DNA of 64,000 nt from Streptomyces sp. NBC_00289 (GTDB lineage: Bacteria; Actinomycetota; Actinomycetes; Streptomycetales; Streptomycetaceae). A program made the translations under genes and the position numbers. Position 1 is the stretch's first letter. The number at the start of each line of letters is the position of its first letter. The notes under the pieces were generated by a model. It was not told where the DNA came from, made no database searches, and saw nothing but the letters and a program-made list of their open reading frames with translations. The stretch spans positions 1,488,001 through 1,552,000 of the forward strand of contig NZ_CP108046.1 of NCBI RefSeq assembly GCF_041435115.1. Reading direction: 5' to 3'. Below are positions 24,538-34,964 of this stretch, one piece after another.

Positions 24538-25032
24538 TCAGGGCGAGGGTACCGGAATGAGCATGCAGCTGCTGGTGGCGTGGGCGAGCAGGCGGTCGGC
24601 GCCGTCGAGCAGTTGGGCCTGGGCGAGGGCGGTTTGACGTCCCCGGCTGATGACGGTGCCGATGGCGCGGACCTTGCCGGTGTCCACCGTGATCCGCCGG
24701 AGGAACTTCACGGTCAGATCGAGTGAGGTGTAGCCCATGCCCGGCGGCAGCGTGGAGTGGACGGCGCAGCCAGCGGCGGAGTCGAGCAGGGTGGCGTAGA
24801 CCCCGCCGTGCACGCTGCCGATCGGGTTGTAGTGCTCCTCCCCGGGCAGCAGCGAGAAGACCGCGCGGCCCTCCTCCACTTCTTCGAGGGCGAAGTCCAG
24901 GGTGGCCGCGACGGGCGGTCCGGGCAGGCGTCGCGCGAGCAGGTCGCGCATCATGTCCAGGCCAGAGGTGCGGCCGGCGACGGCTGCCGAGATCGCGGGA
25001 TCCTCCCACTCGTACGTACGCGTTCGTCCCAC
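24538..25032 (-). CDS. PaaI/YdiI-type hotdog thioesterase
   Basis: The 164-residue protein has the hotdog core: [34 protein letters not shown], whose NPIGSVHGG is the catalytic helix motif of PaaI-type acyl-CoA thioesterases. [14 protein letters not shown] and [23 protein letters not shown] follow. It should hydrolyse acyl-CoA (perhaps aryl or medium-chain) in the cytosol. It is divergent from an HxlR regulator, and a palindrome overlaps its -10 box, so it is probably that regulator's target. Confidence 0.9.
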   Translation of the reverse strand: MGRTRTYEWEDPAISAAVAGRTSGLDMMRDLLARRLPGPPVAATLDFALEEVEEGRAVFSLLPGEEHYNPIGSVHGGVYATLLDSAAGCAVHSTLPPGMGYTSLDLTVKFLRRITVDTGKVRAIGTVISRGRQTALAQAQLLDGADRLLAHATSSCMLIPVPSP

Positions 25033-25053
25033 GTTCCTGTACCTCCCGGTCTG

Positions 25054-25096
25054 GCTTCGTGAAACGAAGCTAGTCGTGGCGTCACCTGACTGTCAA
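25054..25096 (-). promoter_or_regulatory. Thioesterase promoter with HxlR-type operator
   Basis: On the minus strand TTGACA (25096-25091) and TAGCTT (25072-25067) are 18 bp apart. A perfect palindrome with arms GCTTCG and CGAAGC and a 5-base centre (25054-25070) overlaps the -10 and the start point. It is a good candidate operator for the divergent HxlR protein. Confidence 0.72.
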
Positions 25097-25113
25097 TGGT
25101 GAAGCCAGGCGCC

Positions 25114-25125
25114 TACGATGACGGC
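25114..25125 (+). promoter_or_regulatory. -10 element of a probably leaderless hxlR transcript
   Basis: TACGAT at 25114-25119 lies six bases before the ATG at 25126, so the transcript should begin at or next to the A of the start codon. TGTCAA at 25091-25096 is a weak -35 at 17 bp and is shared, on the other strand, with the thioesterase promoter. Confidence 0.6.
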
Positions 25126-25593
25126 ATGACGTGGCTTGAGGTGAGCACGGAGAACTGCCCGGTTCAGCGCACGCTCGACGTGGTCGGCGAGAAGTGGACG
25201 CTGTTGATCCTTCGGGACGCCAGCAACGGGGTGCGCCGCTTCGACGAGTTCCGGCGCCACATCGGCCTGTCGGAGGCCGTGCTCAGCAACCGGCTCCGGA
25301 CGTTGACGGCGGCCGGCATTCTGAAGGCCGTGCCGTATCAGGAGCCGGGCAGTCGCGTGCGCCACGAGTACCGCCTGACCCGCAAGGGCTGGGACCTGTG
25401 GCCCGTCCTCGTGGCGCTGCGGCAGTGGGGCGAGACGTACGACGGCGAACCGGAGGGGTCGGTCCTGGAGATCCGGCACAGCGAGTGCGGGGCCCCGGTA
25501 CGGGTCGTCGTCGAGTGCGCCGAGGACCATTCCGCCCTGACCCCCTCCGACGTCACCGCCCGGCCGGGCCCTGCGGCACGGCCACTGCCGTGA
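25126..25593 (+). CDS. HxlR-family winged-helix regulator
   Basis: The 155-residue protein has the HxlR signature: NCPVQRTLDVVGEKWTLLILRDASNGVRRFDEFRRHIGLSEAVLSNRLRTLTAAGIL, with the conserved cysteine near the N-terminus and the winged DNA-binding helix. YQEPGSRVRHEYRLTRKGWDLWPVL then completes the wing. The second half, rich in charged residues, may hold an extra zinc- or ligand-binding element (RHSECGAPVRVVVECAEDH). The ATG at 25126 is preferred over 25096 because of the -10 box immediately upstream. It is divergent from, and probably regulates, the thioesterase gene. Confidence 0.92.
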   Translation: MTWLEVSTENCPVQRTLDVVGEKWTLLILRDASNGVRRFDEFRRHIGLSEAVLSNRLRTLTAAGILKAVPYQEPGSRVRHEYRLTRKGWDLWPVLVALRQWGETYDGEPEGSVLEIRHSECGAPVRVVVECAEDHSALTPSDVTARPGPAARPLP

Positions 25594-25813
25594 CCTCCGA
25601 ACGATCGCCCGGCCGAGCGGCTCCGGCACCCCGCGAACCCGCCGAAGGCGCCTCGGCGGCTTCTTCCGAGCCGTACAGTCGGCCTCTCCGCCCGGTCTGA
25701 ACGGCGGTCCACGTCGGCGGTCCCGGTCAGCCCGGCCATCCCGGCGGAGGGGTGCAACCGGTCCGACGGGCCCCGATACGCAGAGTGGTCCGTCCCGGGG
25801 CACGTGCGCTTCT

Positions 25814-25836
25814 ATCATGGAAAATCACACCATGAT
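25814..25836 (+). promoter_or_regulatory. Inverted repeat upstream of the PAS-SpoIIE gene
   Basis: Arms ATCATGG (25814-25820) and CCATGAT (25830-25836) are separated by 9 AT-rich bases and lie 25 bp before the start codon. It is a candidate operator. The rest of the 267-bp gap holds no gene I can support. Confidence 0.5.
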
Positions 25837-25860
25837 GGCTCTTGCCGAGGCGGACAGTGC

Positions 25861-27099
25861 ATGAAGGAACCACAGATCGACTACGCGGCGGTCTTCCAGG
25901 CCTTGCCCGGCATGGTGGCGCTGCTGACTCCCGAACTCGTCTACGCCGACGCCAACGACGACTTCCTGCGGCTGGCCGGGCGCACCCGCGAGCAGCTGCT
26001 GGGCCGCTACATCTTCGATGCCTTCCCCGAGAACCCGAACGACCAGGCCGCAGCCGGCATGCGGGAGACCGAGGCGTCGATGCTCCGCGTGGTGGCCACC
26101 GGCGAGCGCGACACGATGGCGCTGCTCCGCTACGACATCGAGGACGTCGCACAGCCCGGCCACTGGCAGGAGCACTTCTGGAGCCCGGTCAACGCTCCCG
26201 TCCTCGGTCCCGACGGGCAGGTGGCACCGATCGTGCACCGGGTCGAGGAGGTCACCGGACTCATCCGCGCCCGCGGCGGCCACGACAACGACACCAACCG
26301 GGCCCGCGTGCTCGAAGCCGAGCTGTACACCCGTTCCCGAGAGCTGCAGGAGGTCAACGAGCGCCTGCGCCTGGCCCACGCCCGCGAACGCGAGGTCGCC
26401 CTGGCCCTGCAAGAAGCGCTGCTCCCCGCCCCCAGCCCCGTGGGGCACCACCGGGTGGCCGTCCGCTACCGGCCCGCCACCGACGCGCTCAACGTCTGCG
26501 GCGACTGGTACGACCTCGTCGACCTGCCCGGCGAAGGTGACCGGATCGCGATCGCGGTCGGCGATGTCGTGGGCCACGGTCTGAGAGCGGCCTGCGTCAT
26601 GGGGCAGCTGCGCAGCGCCCTGAGCGCCGCCGCGCGCGTCGCCGACGGCCCCGCCCAGGCCCTGGACGTCCTCGGTCTCTACGCCCGCTACGTCGACGGC
26701 GCCGAGTCGACCACCGCGGTGAACACCTTCATCGACTGGGGCAGCCACACCCTCACCTACAGCAGCGCCGGCCATCTGCCCCCCGCGCTGCTGCACCCCG
26801 ACGGCACCGTGCTCTTCCTCGACCAGGCGACCGACCCGCCGCTCGGCGCCCGCCCCGAACACATCCCCCGCCCCCAGGCGAGTACGCCCTTCGTCGAGGG
26901 CGCCACCCTCGTCCTGTACACCGACGGTCTGGTCGAACGCCGCACCGAGGACATCGACGTCGGCCTGGCCCGCCTCGCCGACTCACTCACCCGCCACCGG
27001 CACGCCGACCCCGAGGCGCTGTCGGACCACCTCCTGACCGACCTCCTCCCGCCCGCCGGCAACACCGACGACATCGCGCTGGTGGCCCTCCGGCTCTGA
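25861..27099 (+). CDS. PAS-domain SpoIIE-family PP2C phosphatase
   Basis: The 412-residue protein has an N-terminal PAS domain (about 8-130; FQALPGMVALLTPELVYADANDDFLRLAGRTREQLLGR). A helical linker follows (about 145-182; LEAELYTRSRELQEVNERLRLAHARERE). The C-terminal SpoIIE PP2C domain has its metal aspartates in VCGDWYDLVDL and IAVGDVVGHGLRAA, with TLVLYTDGLVERR and GNTDDIALVALRL. Such proteins dephosphorylate anti-anti-sigma factors (STAS proteins) and so control sigma factors in response to a PAS signal. No STAS or anti-sigma gene is adjacent. It is one of three such phosphatases in the window. Confidence 0.93.
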   Translation: MKEPQIDYAAVFQALPGMVALLTPELVYADANDDFLRLAGRTREQLLGRYIFDAFPENPNDQAAAGMRETEASMLRVVATGERDTMALLRYDIEDVAQPGHWQEHFWSPVNAPVLGPDGQVAPIVHRVEEVTGLIRARGGHDNDTNRARVLEAELYTRSRELQEVNERLRLAHAREREVALALQEALLPAPSPVGHHRVAVRYRPATDALNVCGDWYDLVDLPGEGDRIAIAVGDVVGHGLRAACVMGQLRSALSAAARVADGPAQALDVLGLYARYVDGAESTTAVNTFIDWGSHTLTYSSAGHLPPALLHPDGTVLFLDQATDPPLGARPEHIPRPQASTPFVEGATLVLYTDGLVERRTEDIDVGLARLADSLTRHRHADPEALSDHLLTDLLPPAGNTDDIALVALRL

Positions 27100-27255
27100 C
27101 CCGGTGACACGGACCGGGTGACGCACAGGACGCCACGCCCTCCGCCCTGCCGCTACCTGGCCGGGGTCGAGCCCCGCGTTCGACCGGCACACCGACGTTC
27201 GCGAGGCCCCACACCCGCCCGCGGACCCCGCACCCCCACAGAACCCGGTCTCCGT

Positions 27256-28650
27256 ATGGAACCCGCACTCCCCCCTCACCCTCACCCTCCCCCTCCGTCG
27301 GAGCGGTTGTCCTCCACGACGCCACGACCACCCGCCTCCCGCGCGTCGGCCGGTGCGTACCGGTTGGGCTGGCTGGACGCGTTGCGCGGCATCGCGGCAC
27401 TCGTCGTGGTGTTCGACCACTCGTCGTACGCCTTCCTGGCGGAGTTCCGGCAGTCGCTGGCGCCGCACTTCAATGCCGGCCGGTACGGCGTCATGGTGTT
27501 CTTCCTCGTGAGCGGCTACATCATCCCCGCGTCGCTCGAGCGCAGGGGCTGCGTGCGGGACTTCTGGATCAGCCGGGCCTTCCGCGTCTACCCGATGTGG
27601 GCGGTCGCCGTCACCTCGGTCGTCGTCCTCGACCTGGTCGGCGTCGCGGAGACGCGCGCGGAGTTCGGCGGGCAGGACGCCGCCACGGCAGCCGTCGCCC
27701 ATGTGACCTTGCTCCAGGAGCTGTTGGGGACGCCCAGCCTCCTGCGTGTCCTGTGGACGCTCTCCTACGAGATGGCCTTCTACCTGCTGGCCGTGGCGCT
27801 CTTCACGGTCCGCCTGCATCGGCGTTCGGCAGCGGTCGCCGTCACTCTGGCCGCGCTCGCCGCCGTGAGCGCGACGGCCGGATGCGTGCTGCCGGAGTCC
27901 GCCCTCTCCACATCCGTCGGTACCGGCCCGTTGGTCGCGCTCGGCTCGGTCGCCATGGTGGTGGCCGTCTGCTGTGCGAGCACCGGGTCACCCGCACTGC
28001 GCGTGTTCGGGGGCCTTCTGGGCGGGTCGCTGGCGCTCGTCCTGGTCCCTCTCAACAGCACGGTGCGCGTCTGGGAGAGCCTGATGATCCTCGCCGTGAT
28101 GTTCCTCGGCACCGCTGTGTACCGGGCCGACTCCGGTCAGAGCAGTCGGCGGGCGGCGGCGGTCACGGTCGCCGTGGTGGTCGCCTGCGCCGTAGGAAGC
28201 GCGTACCGGTACGGCGCCGGCGCCTCCTCCACCCGGCTCGGCTGGATCTCCGCGTTTCTGCTGGCCGTGCTCACCTTCGGTGCCGGGCGGGCGCTGCGTC
28301 GCCGCCGGATGCCGTACTGGCTGACCGGACTGGGCACGATCAGCTACTCGGTCTACCTGGTGCATCCGGTGCTGCTGGCGGTGATCGACGGCACGATCGG
28401 CCGGTGGCGTCAGAACAACGTCGTACTCGAAGTCGCGTTCTTCGCCGTGCTGTTGCCCCTGTGCGTGCTGACCCAGCGCTGTGTCGAAGCCCCCGGCCGG
28501 TCCTTGGGCCGGTCGGTGAGCCGGACACTGGATCGGGCGTGGGGCCGGACGCCGGATCGGTCATCGGGCCGGGCATCGGGCCCGGCATCGGGCCCGGCAT
28601 CGGAGGGGGCGGGAGGCCGGAAGCCGGTGTGCCGCGGGCAGCCGCCATGA
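27256..28650 (+). CDS. Acyltransferase 3 family membrane protein
   Basis: The 464-residue protein has a proline-rich N-terminus and then the acyltransferase-3 core of about ten helices. The core starts LGWLDALRGIAALVVVFDHSS, where the family usually has a catalytic His (here in VFDHSSYAF), and continues FLVSGYIIPASLERRGCVRDFWISRAFRVYPM, with the RxxR/YP arginine motif. Near the end ISYSVYLVHPVLL is the last conserved block. These enzymes O-acylate cell-surface or antibiotic sugars. The last 60 residues are a low-complexity Gly/Pro/Arg/Ser tail built from degenerate CCGGxxxCGGGC repeats. The ATG at 27256 is chosen; an earlier frame to 27118 is proline/arginine-rich with no ribosome site. Confidence 0.87.
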   Translation: MEPALPPHPHPPPPSERLSSTTPRPPASRASAGAYRLGWLDALRGIAALVVVFDHSSYAFLAEFRQSLAPHFNAGRYGVMVFFLVSGYIIPASLERRGCVRDFWISRAFRVYPMWAVAVTSVVVLDLVGVAETRAEFGGQDAATAAVAHVTLLQELLGTPSLLRVLWTLSYEMAFYLLAVALFTVRLHRRSAAVAVTLAALAAVSATAGCVLPESALSTSVGTGPLVALGSVAMVVAVCCASTGSPALRVFGGLLGGSLALVLVPLNSTVRVWESLMILAVMFLGTAVYRADSGQSSRRAAAVTVAVVVACAVGSAYRYGAGASSTRLGWISAFLLAVLTFGAGRALRRRRMPYWLTGLGTISYSVYLVHPVLLAVIDGTIGRWRQNNVVLEVAFFAVLLPLCVLTQRCVEAPGRSLGRSVSRTLDRAWGRTPDRSSGRASGPASGPASEGAGGRKPVCRGQPP

Positions 28651-28730
28651 CGGAAGCAGTTGTGCCACCCGCGTCTCACAGCCTGCCGACTGCCTGCTGC
28701 CTGCTGGCTGGCGGCTAGCGGCTGCCCGCG

Positions 28731-28840
28731 GTGGCCCGCGGTGGCCCGCGGTGGCCCGCGGTGGCCCGCGGTGGCCCGCGGTGGCCCGCGGTGGCCCGCG
28801 GTGGCCCGCGGTGGCCCGCGGTGGCCCGCGGTGGCCCGCG
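28731..28840. repeat. Perfect decanucleotide tandem repeat, 11 copies
   Basis: GTGGCCCGCG is repeated 11 times without error from 28731 to 28840, with a one-mismatch copy before it and a truncated copy that merges into the terminator after it. It lies between convergent genes. Because the unit is 10 bp, frames read through it as short periodic peptides; none has a credible start. Confidence 0.95.
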
Positions 28841-28842
28841 GT

Positions 28843-28904
28843 GGCCCACCGAGATCCCTGCGGCGGGCTGTCGAGCCGGCCCGCCGCAGGGATCTCGGTG
28901 GGCC
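28843..28904. terminator. 26-bp perfect-stem bidirectional terminator
   Basis: A 26-bp arm (28843-28868, beginning GGCCCACCGAGATCCC) and its exact complement (28879-28904) enclose a 10-base loop. It sits between the acyltransferase and the UvrA-like gene and is the longest stem in the window. Its outer bases derive from the adjacent decamer repeat. Confidence 0.93.
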
Positions 28905-28907
28905 GGG

Positions 28908-31295
<2,388 letters not shown>

Positions 31296-31414
31296 CGTGT
31301 CTCCATCTGTCGGGCGGGGCCGCCGTCGCGGTCCCCGTCGGTACCGCCTGACTCGATCCGATCGGCTCCGAGCGTACGTCTGCTTCTCCTAGGCCTGCTT
31401 CGCCTTTCGGGGCG

Positions 31415-31867
31415 TCAGACCAGCCAGCGGCCGTCGCGCATCAGCTCGCGGTCGGGCAGCTCGTCCACCTCGCGCCAGGCCTGGACGCGGCGCGGGGAGA
31501 CACGGAACCACCGGTACGGCGTGGCCAGTGCGCGCGGGTCGAAGCCGGTCCGCGCCGCGAACCGGTCACCTCGCTCCCGCGGCAACGCGTCGATCTCGAG
31601 GATCTCGACCTCACCCTCGATCATGGACACGTCGCGGGTGTCGCCCAGTCCCAGCCGAACGGCCCGGCTCGCGGCCAGGTTCCTGCCGGTCGGGCTGTCC
31701 GCCGGCGTGGCCATCAGCAGCGCTTCGCCGTCCCAGTCGAAGGACAGCGGCACCAGGTGGGGCGCACCCTCGGCCGAGGCACTGGCCACCCAGACGTCGA
31801 CGTCGTGGCTGAGCCGATGCTCCGTGTCCCGACGGCGCTGAGCGCGGGAGCGGGGGGCGGCGCTCAT
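31415..31867 (-). CDS. PNPOx-like flavin/F420-binding split-barrel protein
   Basis: The 150-residue protein has the split-barrel pattern: DVDVWVASASAEGAPHLVPLSFDWDGEALLMATPADSPTGRNLAASRAVRLGLGDTRDVSMIEGEVEIL, matching pyridoxamine-oxidase-like and F420-dependent reductase-like proteins of actinobacteria. The function of such small members is mostly unknown (flavin/F420 reduction or haem binding). Its ATG overlaps the stop of a 64-residue frame by 4 bp (ATGA), suggesting translational coupling. Confidence 0.88.
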   Translation of the reverse strand: MSAAPRSRAQRRRDTEHRLSHDVDVWVASASAEGAPHLVPLSFDWDGEALLMATPADSPTGRNLAASRAVRLGLGDTRDVSMIEGEVEILEIDALPRERGDRFAARTGFDPRALATPYRWFRVSPRRVQAWREVDELPDRELMRDGRWLV

Positions 31868-32058
31868 CGGTCGAGAGACAGCTCGGGGACACCGCGACCG
31901 GAGCCGGCGGCAGCGCCCATCCGGCGGCCGCCGGCGTCGCGCCGGGAGTTCGTCACCGGGTCGTCCGTCTCGCCGTACACGACGTCGGTACGGAGTTCGG
32001 AGCGGGGCCGGTCCGGCTCGCCGCGCGTGGGGAAGCGTGAGTGCATCGTGATGCGCAT
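31864..32058 (-). CDS. Small protein overlapping the PNPOx-like gene (leaderless, tentative)
   Basis: The 64-residue, Arg-rich product has no recognisable domain. Two features support it. Its TGA overlaps the next gene's ATG, the usual coupling arrangement. On the minus strand TAACGT lies seven bases before its ATG, so the message would be leaderless. Against it are disordered composition and the lack of a family. It may act only as a translated leader for the PNPOx-like gene. Confidence 0.42.
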   Translation of the reverse strand: MRITMHSRFPTRGEPDRPRSELRTDVVYGETDDPVTNSRRDAGGRRMGAAAGSGRGVPELSLDR

Positions 32059-32163
32059 GGCAGTGACGTTAGCCGCGGCTCGGCGACGGGCGCTTCTCCA
32101 TTCCTGACCGGTCCGGTCAGATGCGTCACCCGGTCAGGTGCGTCACCCCGCACGACGGCGTCC

Positions 32164-32601
32164 TCACACGATCGGCTGGCCGATGCCCAGCAGGTTTCCC
32201 TCGCTGTCACGGAACCAGGCGGCGCGTTCACCCCGTGCGCCCTTGCTCGGGTAGTTCCCGTCGATCTCCGCGATCCCGTCCCGTGTCCGGAAGCCGGGCA
32301 CCTCGACCTTCTCGAAGACCACGCCACGCCGCTCGAGTTCGGCCACGACGGCCTCCAGGTCGGCGACCTCCCATCCCATCTGGGTGAAGGTGCCGGGCGA
32401 GGCTCCCGTCGACTGGAACAGCGCGAAGTCCGTGCCCCCGCACCGGTACAGCAGCCCACCGGGCCGTTCGTCGACGGGCTCCAGGCCGAGCCGCTCGGCG
32501 TAGAAGCGCCGCGCCCGTTCCAGGTCCTGGGCCGGAAGCCTGCTCGCCACACGACCCTGAGCCAGCAGGTGCCTGTCCTGGTTGCCGTCTTCTGTGTTCA
32601 T
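32164..32601 (-). CDS. VOC (glyoxalase-superfamily) protein
   Basis: The 145-residue protein has two VOC modules: ASRLPAQDLERARRFYAERLGLEPV and FALFQSTGASPGTFTQMGWEVADLEAVVAELERRGVVFEKVEVPGF, ending AAWFRDSEGNLLGIGQPI, the metal-ligand strand. Its role is unknown, possibly detoxification or substrate binding. The ATG at 32601 fits the family length; further upstream the frame enters the NUDIX remnant. Confidence 0.88.
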   Translation of the reverse strand: MNTEDGNQDRHLLAQGRVASRLPAQDLERARRFYAERLGLEPVDERPGGLLYRCGGTDFALFQSTGASPGTFTQMGWEVADLEAVVAELERRGVVFEKVEVPGFRTRDGIAEIDGNYPSKGARGERAAWFRDSEGNLLGIGQPIV

Positions 32602-32691
32602 GTGTCCACTGTGCCGTGAACGGTGTCGACTGTCGCGGGCCCACCTCCCGCTTGCCTCCGCTACCGCAGGGCCTGCCAGCGGTCGAACGCC

Positions 32692-32838
32692 TCGGCGACG
32701 GACGAGGATCCGCCCAGCGCTGCCGCGGCACACGATCGTCGCTATGCGGTGCAACCACCTTTGACGGATCGCCTCGCTCCTGTCCACGACAGCCAGCACC
32801 TCGTCCTGCTCGTCGACCCGCTCCACACGTTCCCTCAT
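32692..32838 (-). pseudogene. NUDIX hydrolase N-terminal remnant
   Basis: From an ATG at 32838 the minus strand reads MRERVERVDEQDEVLAVVDR, SEAIRQRWLHRIATIVC and GRILVRR. This is the characteristic first 48 residues of actinobacterial IPP-isomerase-like NUDIX proteins. It then loses similarity where a PEH...FPG segment and the NUDIX box should follow. The frame runs on into the VOC gene without them, so this is a truncated relic, probably from a deletion that brought the VOC gene close. Confidence 0.7.
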
Positions 32839-32970
32839 GCGTGGGCCGGCGGCCGTGACGGGTGGACGCGAGGCTTGCGCCGACACCGCGGCGGTCCCCG
32901 CACTGATCGGCGCCACGAGGCCGAGGCGCCGCCCACCTCCTGTGACGTGCCTAACGTTCCCTTGCTTCAG

Positions 32971-32988
32971 TCAGGAAGGCCTACCTAA
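32971..32988. promoter_or_regulatory. Imperfect iron-box-like palindrome
   Basis: Read on the minus strand the 18 bases are TTAGGTAGGCCTTCCTGA. The outer TTAGG and CCTGA arms resemble the DmdR/IdeR iron box, but the half-site spacing is one base shorter than consensus and one base differs. It overlaps a possible -10 (TACCTA, 32982-32987) for the DUF6400 gene, so repression by iron is possible but unproven. Confidence 0.4.
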
Positions 32989-32998
32989 GTTCGGCCCC

Positions 32999-33310
32999 AT
33001 GCACCCTGACGCCCCCACCCCCGGCGACCCGGACGAACCCGACGCGCGGAGCCGTCCGGCGGCGGGTCGGCCGGTCTCCCCCGCGCTGACCGACTTCGCC
33101 GTCGACCTCACCTCGCACGAGCTGCTCCGCCGCGCCCACGTCCTGGACGCCCTCGGCCCCGACTGGGACCCCCTCGGCGCACTGCGCGACGAGAGCGCCG
33201 CGTACGGCCTCCTGTACTCGGGCCTGAGCGAGGAGCAGCAGCGCGTGTACGACGACCTGGTCGCGGCCGGCGTACTCCCCGGCACCGGGAGCGGCCGTGC
33301 TGCCACTTGA
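32999..33310 (+). CDS. DUF6400-type small protein
   Basis: The 103-residue protein has a polar proline-rich N-terminus. A conserved helical part follows (about 30-95): FAVDLTSHELLRRAHVLDALGPDWDPLGALRDESAAYGLLYSGLSEEQQRVYDDLVAAGVLP. I recall this pattern as the Streptomyces DUF6400 family, of unknown function. Its end overlaps the GTG of the next gene by 14 bp, so the two are translated together. Confidence 0.75.
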   Translation: MHPDAPTPGDPDEPDARSRPAAGRPVSPALTDFAVDLTSHELLRRAHVLDALGPDWDPLGALRDESAAYGLLYSGLSEEQQRVYDDLVAAGVLPGTGSGRAAT

Positions 33311-33554
33311 CCCGCAGGCCGAGATAGGACGCCGCGCCTGGGTGGCCTGCCCCAGCTGCGACGACGTCCGTGGCTGCACCGTCTGCGGACAGCGGCGCAC
33401 GTGCTCCGAGCACTGGCGCTACCTGCTGTCCCACACCGGCAGCCTCCTCCACCTGCAGTGCCCGTCGTGCACCCACATCTGGACACACGAAACCGGTTTC
33501 GGGGCCACCCGCTCCCGTTGGGAACGCATCACCGACAGCTTCCGGCGGCCCTGA
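33297..33554 (+). CDS. Cysteine-rich small protein (zinc-ribbon-like), unknown
   Basis: The 85-residue product carries CPSC and CTVC in VACPSCDDVRGCTVCGQRRTC, then LQCPSCTHIWTHETGFG. The spaced CxxC pairs and histidines suggest one zinc-ribbon site. GGGAGC lies just upstream of the GTG, inside the DUF6400 gene, and the overlap implies coupled translation. I do not recognise a named family. The C-terminal half may bind nucleic acid or a partner. Confidence 0.75.
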   Translation: MLPLDPQAEIGRRAWVACPSCDDVRGCTVCGQRRTCSEHWRYLLSHTGSLLHLQCPSCTHIWTHETGFGATRSRWERITDSFRRP

Positions 33555-33647
33555 CCGGCAACGCCCGGTAGGACACCGCCCGCGCACGGCGGCTCGCCGG
33601 GCGCCAACGGCCGGAGCGGCACGGTCCGCGGGGATACCGTCTGCGGC

Positions 33648-34838
33648 ATGGACGGTGATCGCCGAGGATGGCGCCTGTGTTCGCTCAGTGGGGCGGTGTT
33701 CGCCGTGTGCATGGCCGGGACCACCCTCCCGACCCCCCTCTACGGTCTCTACCAGGAGAAGTTCGGCTTCTCCGAGCTGACGGTCACCGTCGTGTACGCC
33801 GTGTACGCCTTCGGCGTCATCGGTGTACTGCTGCTGACGGGCAACGCCTCCGACACCGTGGGAAGGCGCCCCGCCCTGCTCTGGGGCCTGGGATTCGCGG
33901 CGGCGAGCGCCGTCTGCTTCCTGTGCGCCACCGGGCTGGGCTGGCTGTACGTGGGACGGCTCCTGTCGGGAGTGTCCGCCGGCCTGTTCACCGGAGCCGC
34001 CACGGCCTACGTGATGGATCTGGCGCCTTCGGGCGGCGCTGCCCGGGCCACGTTCGTGGCGACGGCCGCCAACATGGGCGGGCTGGGCTGTGGTCCGCTG
34101 CTCGCCGGAGTGCTCGCGCAGTACGCCCCCTGGCCGCTGTACCTGCCGTTCGCCGTGCACCTCGCCCTGGTGGCCTGCTCGGCCGCCGTCCTGCTGCGGC
34201 TTCCGGAAACGGTGGGAGAGAGGCGGCCGCTGCGCTCCGTACGCCCACAGCGCCCCCAACTCCCCACCCAGGTGCGGGCGGTGTTCGGGCCGGCTGCGAT
34301 CGCCGCGTTCGTGGGGTTCGCCCTGTTCGGCGTGTTCACGTCGGTCAGCCCCGCCTTCCTCGCACAGTCCCTGAACGTGACCAACCATGCCGTGAGCGGG
34401 CTGGTCGTCGCCCTCGCCTTCTTCGCCTCCACCGCCGGGCAACTGGCCGTCGGCCGGATCGGTGTGGGGCGGTCGCTGCCCCTGGGCTGCGCGACCCTCT
34501 TCGCGGGGCTGGCGCTGCTCGCCGGCGCGCTCCGGTGGGACCTGCTGTCCCTGGTCGTGCTGAGCGCGGTCGTGGGCGGCGCCGGGCAGGGGCTGGCCTT
34601 CCGCGGGGCCCTGTCCGCCGTGGCCGAGGCGTCTCCCGCGGGCCGGCGCGCGGCGGTCATCTCGACCCTGTTCGTGGTGGCCTACACGGGCATCTCGGTA
34701 CCGGTGATCGGGGTCGGAGTGCTGGTCGGCCCGGTCGGCCTGGAGGGCGCCGGTCTGATCTTCATCGTCTGCATGGGCGTCCTGGTCTCGGCCGCGGGCG
34801 TCTACCTGCTCCGGCGACCGGTTCCGGTGAGGACGTGA
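33648..34838 (+). CDS. MFS transporter
   Basis: The 396-residue protein has 12 predicted helices. The MFS motif A loop between helices 2 and 3 reads GNASDTVGRRPALLWGL. PLYGLYQEKFGFSELTVTVVYAVYAFGVIG is the first helix pair, and GVSAGLFTGAATAYVMDLAP is helix 4. It fits drug/proton antiporters of the DHA1 type; the substrate is unknown. TACCGT (33635-33640) lies seven bases before the ATG, so the gene is probably leaderless. No regulator adjoins it directly; the GlxA-type gene downstream may be co-regulated. Confidence 0.9.
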   Translation: MDGDRRGWRLCSLSGAVFAVCMAGTTLPTPLYGLYQEKFGFSELTVTVVYAVYAFGVIGVLLLTGNASDTVGRRPALLWGLGFAAASAVCFLCATGLGWLYVGRLLSGVSAGLFTGAATAYVMDLAPSGGAARATFVATAANMGGLGCGPLLAGVLAQYAPWPLYLPFAVHLALVACSAAVLLRLPETVGERRPLRSVRPQRPQLPTQVRAVFGPAAIAAFVGFALFGVFTSVSPAFLAQSLNVTNHAVSGLVVALAFFASTAGQLAVGRIGVGRSLPLGCATLFAGLALLAGALRWDLLSLVVLSAVVGGAGQGLAFRGALSAVAEASPAGRRAAVISTLFVVAYTGISVPVIGVGVLVGPVGLEGAGLIFIVCMGVLVSAAGVYLLRRPVPVRT

Positions 34839-34964
34839 CAACGGCCGCACCTGCCGAGCCGCGCGGGACGGCCCGTCGGTCCGGAGTCCGGCCGCGCTCG
34901 TGATCGCGATCGCGATCGGCGCAGCGGACATGGCGGGCACCCACACCCCGCATACCCTGTCCCC

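Noticed and set aside
23445..24560. A 371-codon plus-strand frame opposite nhaA
   Set aside because: Gln/Gly/His/Glu-rich antisense shadow with no start signal; the minus strand encodes a complete NhaA.
28731..28840. Possible expressed repeat protein (periodic Ala-Arg-Gly-Gly-Pro-Arg-Trp)
   Set aside because: The 10-bp unit gives the same peptide in all three frames, with no ribosome site or defined end; it lies between convergent genes next to a terminator.
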